Assembly: GCA_902799745.1 (NCBI GenBank)
Contig: CADCBQ010000019.1
Location: 1-64,000, forward strand
Origin: Fibrobacter succinogenes
GTDB taxonomy: Bacteria > Fibrobacterota > Fibrobacteria > Fibrobacterales > Fibrobacteraceae
Reading direction: 5' to 3'
DNA length: 64,000 nucleotides
The notes beneath the pieces are model-generated. The model did not search any database. It was not told the DNA's origin and saw only the letters and a program-made list of their open reading frames with translations. Position 1 is the stretch's first letter, and each line of letters begins with the position of its first letter. The translations under genes were made by a program, and so were the position numbers. This document shows positions 62,487 through 64,000 of the stretch, piece by piece.

Positions 62487-62492
62487 TATATT
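62487..62492 (+). promoter_or_regulatory. Phosphatase -10 box TATATT, 7 bases before ATG
   Basis: TATATT ends 7 bases before ATG 62500. AAGG sits just before the ATG but too close to serve as a ribosome site. It faces the methyltransferase promoter in the same 43-base spacer. Confidence 0.4.
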
Positions 62493-62499
62493 GCAAGGC

Positions 62500-63501
62500 A
62501 TGAATAATTCCCTTGATTTTATCGGTGATGTTCACGGACACTGCGATGAACTCCGCGCCTTGTTGCAAAAGCTAGGTTATGTGGAGTCTGCAGGTGCGTT
62601 CCGGTATCCGGGCGGTGAACGGTCGGTGGTATTCTTGGGGGATTACGTAGACCGCGGGCCCAATGCGCGCGAATCGTTGAATCTGGTGCGTGCCATGCGC
62701 GATGCCGGGTCGGCAATTGCGTTAATGGGAAACCATGAATTTAACATGCTTTCATTCTGGCAAAAGAATGGGGCTGGTGGCGGTCATTTCTTGCATCGCT
62801 TTAAAGACGGCTTTTTGCGCGAACACAGCTTTAACAAGATTGCAATCCATTCGCGGACGGTTACCTCTTTCGTGGGGCACAAACAAGAGTTTCTAGAAGC
62901 TCTTGAATTTGTGAAAACGTTGCCGATTTACTTGGAAACAGAATCTTTTAGGGCGCAACACGCTTGTTTTGATGTCGATGCAGTTGCTGCGTTAAAGCGC
63001 GAAGGCATTACTTGCTTTGCCGATGGCAATTTCGACGAACTCATTGCCCGTGCAAATGATGAAGATTTTGAATACGAAGATAGCCTTTTTGTGCCCATGA
63101 GCACGCTTTTGAAGGGCCCGGAAATGCCTTTGCCCGAAGGCGAGCATTTTACCGATGCCGAAGGCGTTCGCCGGATTAAGACTCGTATCGCTTGGTGGCT
63201 GGACCCCACTAAGGCAAGTTTTCAGGAATTGTGCTTTCAACCGGGTGTTTCGATGGATGTTAAAGCCGATGTATTGCCGTCGGTACGTGCTCGAAAATTT
63301 TATGGCGAAAATGAACGCCCCGTTTTCTTTGGGCATTATTGGCTGACGGGTCTCCCGAAATTGATTCGCGATAATGTGTGCTGTCTAGATTTTAGTGTTG
63401 CCGGTTACCGCGGAGACGGCCGATTGGTGGCGTACCGCTTTGATGGCGAACAGAAATTGGATGAAAGAAAATTTGTGTGGGTCGAGGCCTCTACACGATG
63501 A
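62500..63501 (+). CDS. Calcineurin-like metallophosphoesterase
   Basis: A 333-residue enzyme of the PPP/PrpE/ApaH type. The metal-site motifs run in order: DFIGDVHGHCDEL, VVFLGDYVDRGPN and IALMGNHEFN, with a later His in FFGHYWLTG. Such proteins act as protein phosphatases or as diadenosine-polyphosphate or bis-phosphonucleoside hydrolases; the substrate is not clear. The ATG at 62500 starts directly before the first strand. The stop overlaps the following membrane-protein gene by four bases (ATGA). Confidence 0.88.
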   Translation: MNNSLDFIGDVHGHCDELRALLQKLGYVESAGAFRYPGGERSVVFLGDYVDRGPNARESLNLVRAMRDAGSAIALMGNHEFNMLSFWQKNGAGGGHFLHRFKDGFLREHSFNKIAIHSRTVTSFVGHKQEFLEALEFVKTLPIYLETESFRAQHACFDVDAVAALKREGITCFADGNFDELIARANDEDFEYEDSLFVPMSTLLKGPEMPLPEGEHFTDAEGVRRIKTRIAWWLDPTKASFQELCFQPGVSMDVKADVLPSVRARKFYGENERPVFFGHYWLTGLPKLIRDNVCCLDFSVAGYRGDGRLVAYRFDGEQKLDERKFVWVEASTR

Positions 63502-64000
63502 AAAAACTCTCGTCTCTAAAATTTACGGTCGTTCTGTTAATCGCATTTTTGCTGCTAACCTTTTGGGGCGTACTTGCCCAAGTGAATGCCGAATCTGCGG
63601 GGTTGCCCGCATCGGTTGCGGTAGACCGTTTTTTTGGCAGCTATTTCATTTGGATTTTAGGTGTGATTCCGTTGCCGGCATTTAAAGGCCTTGCGGTGTT
63701 GGCGGCAGTGAATGTACTTGCCTCGCTTATGTTCCGCATGCCTCGCGGATTAAAAAATGTAGGCCTATGGGTGATTCATATTGCTTTATTGGTCTTGCTT
63801 GTAGGCGGTGTTGTCGAAAGCGAAATCAAGCGGGAATACAACGGGTATCGCGATGTGTCGATTGCCAATGCGACTGTTTCTTATTTCGCAGTCGATGATA
63901 GCTTGAGAGTGACTCCGGTTGAAGTCGATGAAAACGAATACGCCTACTCGGTCCATTATCACGGCAGGGTAGATGATGTGATGGGAACGTCGGTGGATTT
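63498..64000 (+). CDS. ResB-like cytochrome c biogenesis membrane protein, 3' end outside window
   Basis: The open frame from ATG 63498 runs off the window; 167 residues are visible. They show a first membrane helix (LKFTVVLLIAFLLLTFWGVL), a short loop (NAESAGLPASVAVDRFFGSYF), two further helices (FIWILGVIPLPAFKGL and GLWVIHIALLVLLVGGVVES), and the start of a beta-rich extracytoplasmic domain. This matches the N-terminus of ResB/Ccs1, which delivers heme for cytochrome c maturation; the WxxHxxxLxxLxG-like helix is typical. It overlaps the phosphatase gene by four bases. A CcsA/ResC partner would be expected just downstream. Confidence 0.75.
   Translation, partial: MKKLSSLKFTVVLLIAFLLLTFWGVLAQVNAESAGLPASVAVDRFFGSYFIWILGVIPLPAFKGLAVLAAVNVLASLMFRMPRGLKNVGLWVIHIALLVLLVGGVVESEIKREYNGYRDVSIANATVSYFAVDDSLRVTPVEVDENEYAYSVHYHGRVDDVMGTSVD

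Overview
The window is bacterial chromosome from a Fibrobacter-type organism (Fibrobacterota, FCB group). The best taxonomic marker is a divergent pair of lipoproteins at 54603-58648 carrying the 'Fibrobacter succinogenes major paralogous domain'. A family-9-like pectate lyase (8088-9644), a TamA/TamB pair, many predicted outer-membrane barrels and lipoproteins, and -10 boxes of the type TATATT/TATCTT fit a plant-polysaccharide-degrading diderm. Coding density is very high, with many 1-4 base overlaps, mostly housekeeping genes, and no rRNA, phage, insertion sequence or CRISPR array. One tRNA (Gln, TTG) is present.

Layout. 1-9.6 kb: the 3' part of glyA, an ABC ATPase with no permease, TamA-TamB, and a secreted pectate lyase. 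9.8-16 kb: pcrA helicase, an outer-membrane barrel, radA, an exported pentapeptide-repeat protein. 16-27 kb: flavin reductase-sufE-membrane protein; tsaE and nspC; a lipocalin-like secreted protein with a FecCD-type permease and ATPase; a rho-proC-sigma54 activator operon. 27-35 kb: folK-deoxynucleoside kinase-panC, a CHASE2 adenylate cyclase, ftsK. 35.4-43.1 kb: five minus-strand genes (STAS, PLP enzyme, NRPS A-PCP-C, MATE transporter fused to an anti-sigma-kinase-like domain, SpoIIE/RsbU phosphatase). 43.1-49.1 kb: a five-gene envelope operon (DUF2147, LolA-like, RND/MMPL, DUF1302-like, barrel). 49.2-53.1 kb: ispE, tRNA-Gln, rplY, pth and a broken guaB. 53.1-64 kb: four lipoproteins, DUF4321-gatA, a methyltransferase-ung pair, a metallophosphatase and the start of a ResB-like gene.

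The most interesting region is 35.4-43.1 kb. It joins all three parts of an Rsb/Spo-type partner-switching circuit (PP2C phosphatase, STAS antagonist, GHKL-like domain) to a small non-ribosomal peptide or amino-acid-conjugate pathway. The GHKL-like domain is fused to the C-terminus of the MATE exporter. No sigma factor is present, so the switch may control the exporter directly. The biosynthetic and transporter genes look clearly AT-richer than the flanking genes.

Other points are an apparent 58-base frameshifting deletion in guaB, an 18-base in-frame tandem duplication in glyA, and about nine genes whose start codon lies 6-7 bases after a TATATT/TATCTT-like -10 box with no Shine-Dalgarno sequence, which suggests leaderless mRNAs. 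All functions come from reading the translations; nothing was searched against databases.
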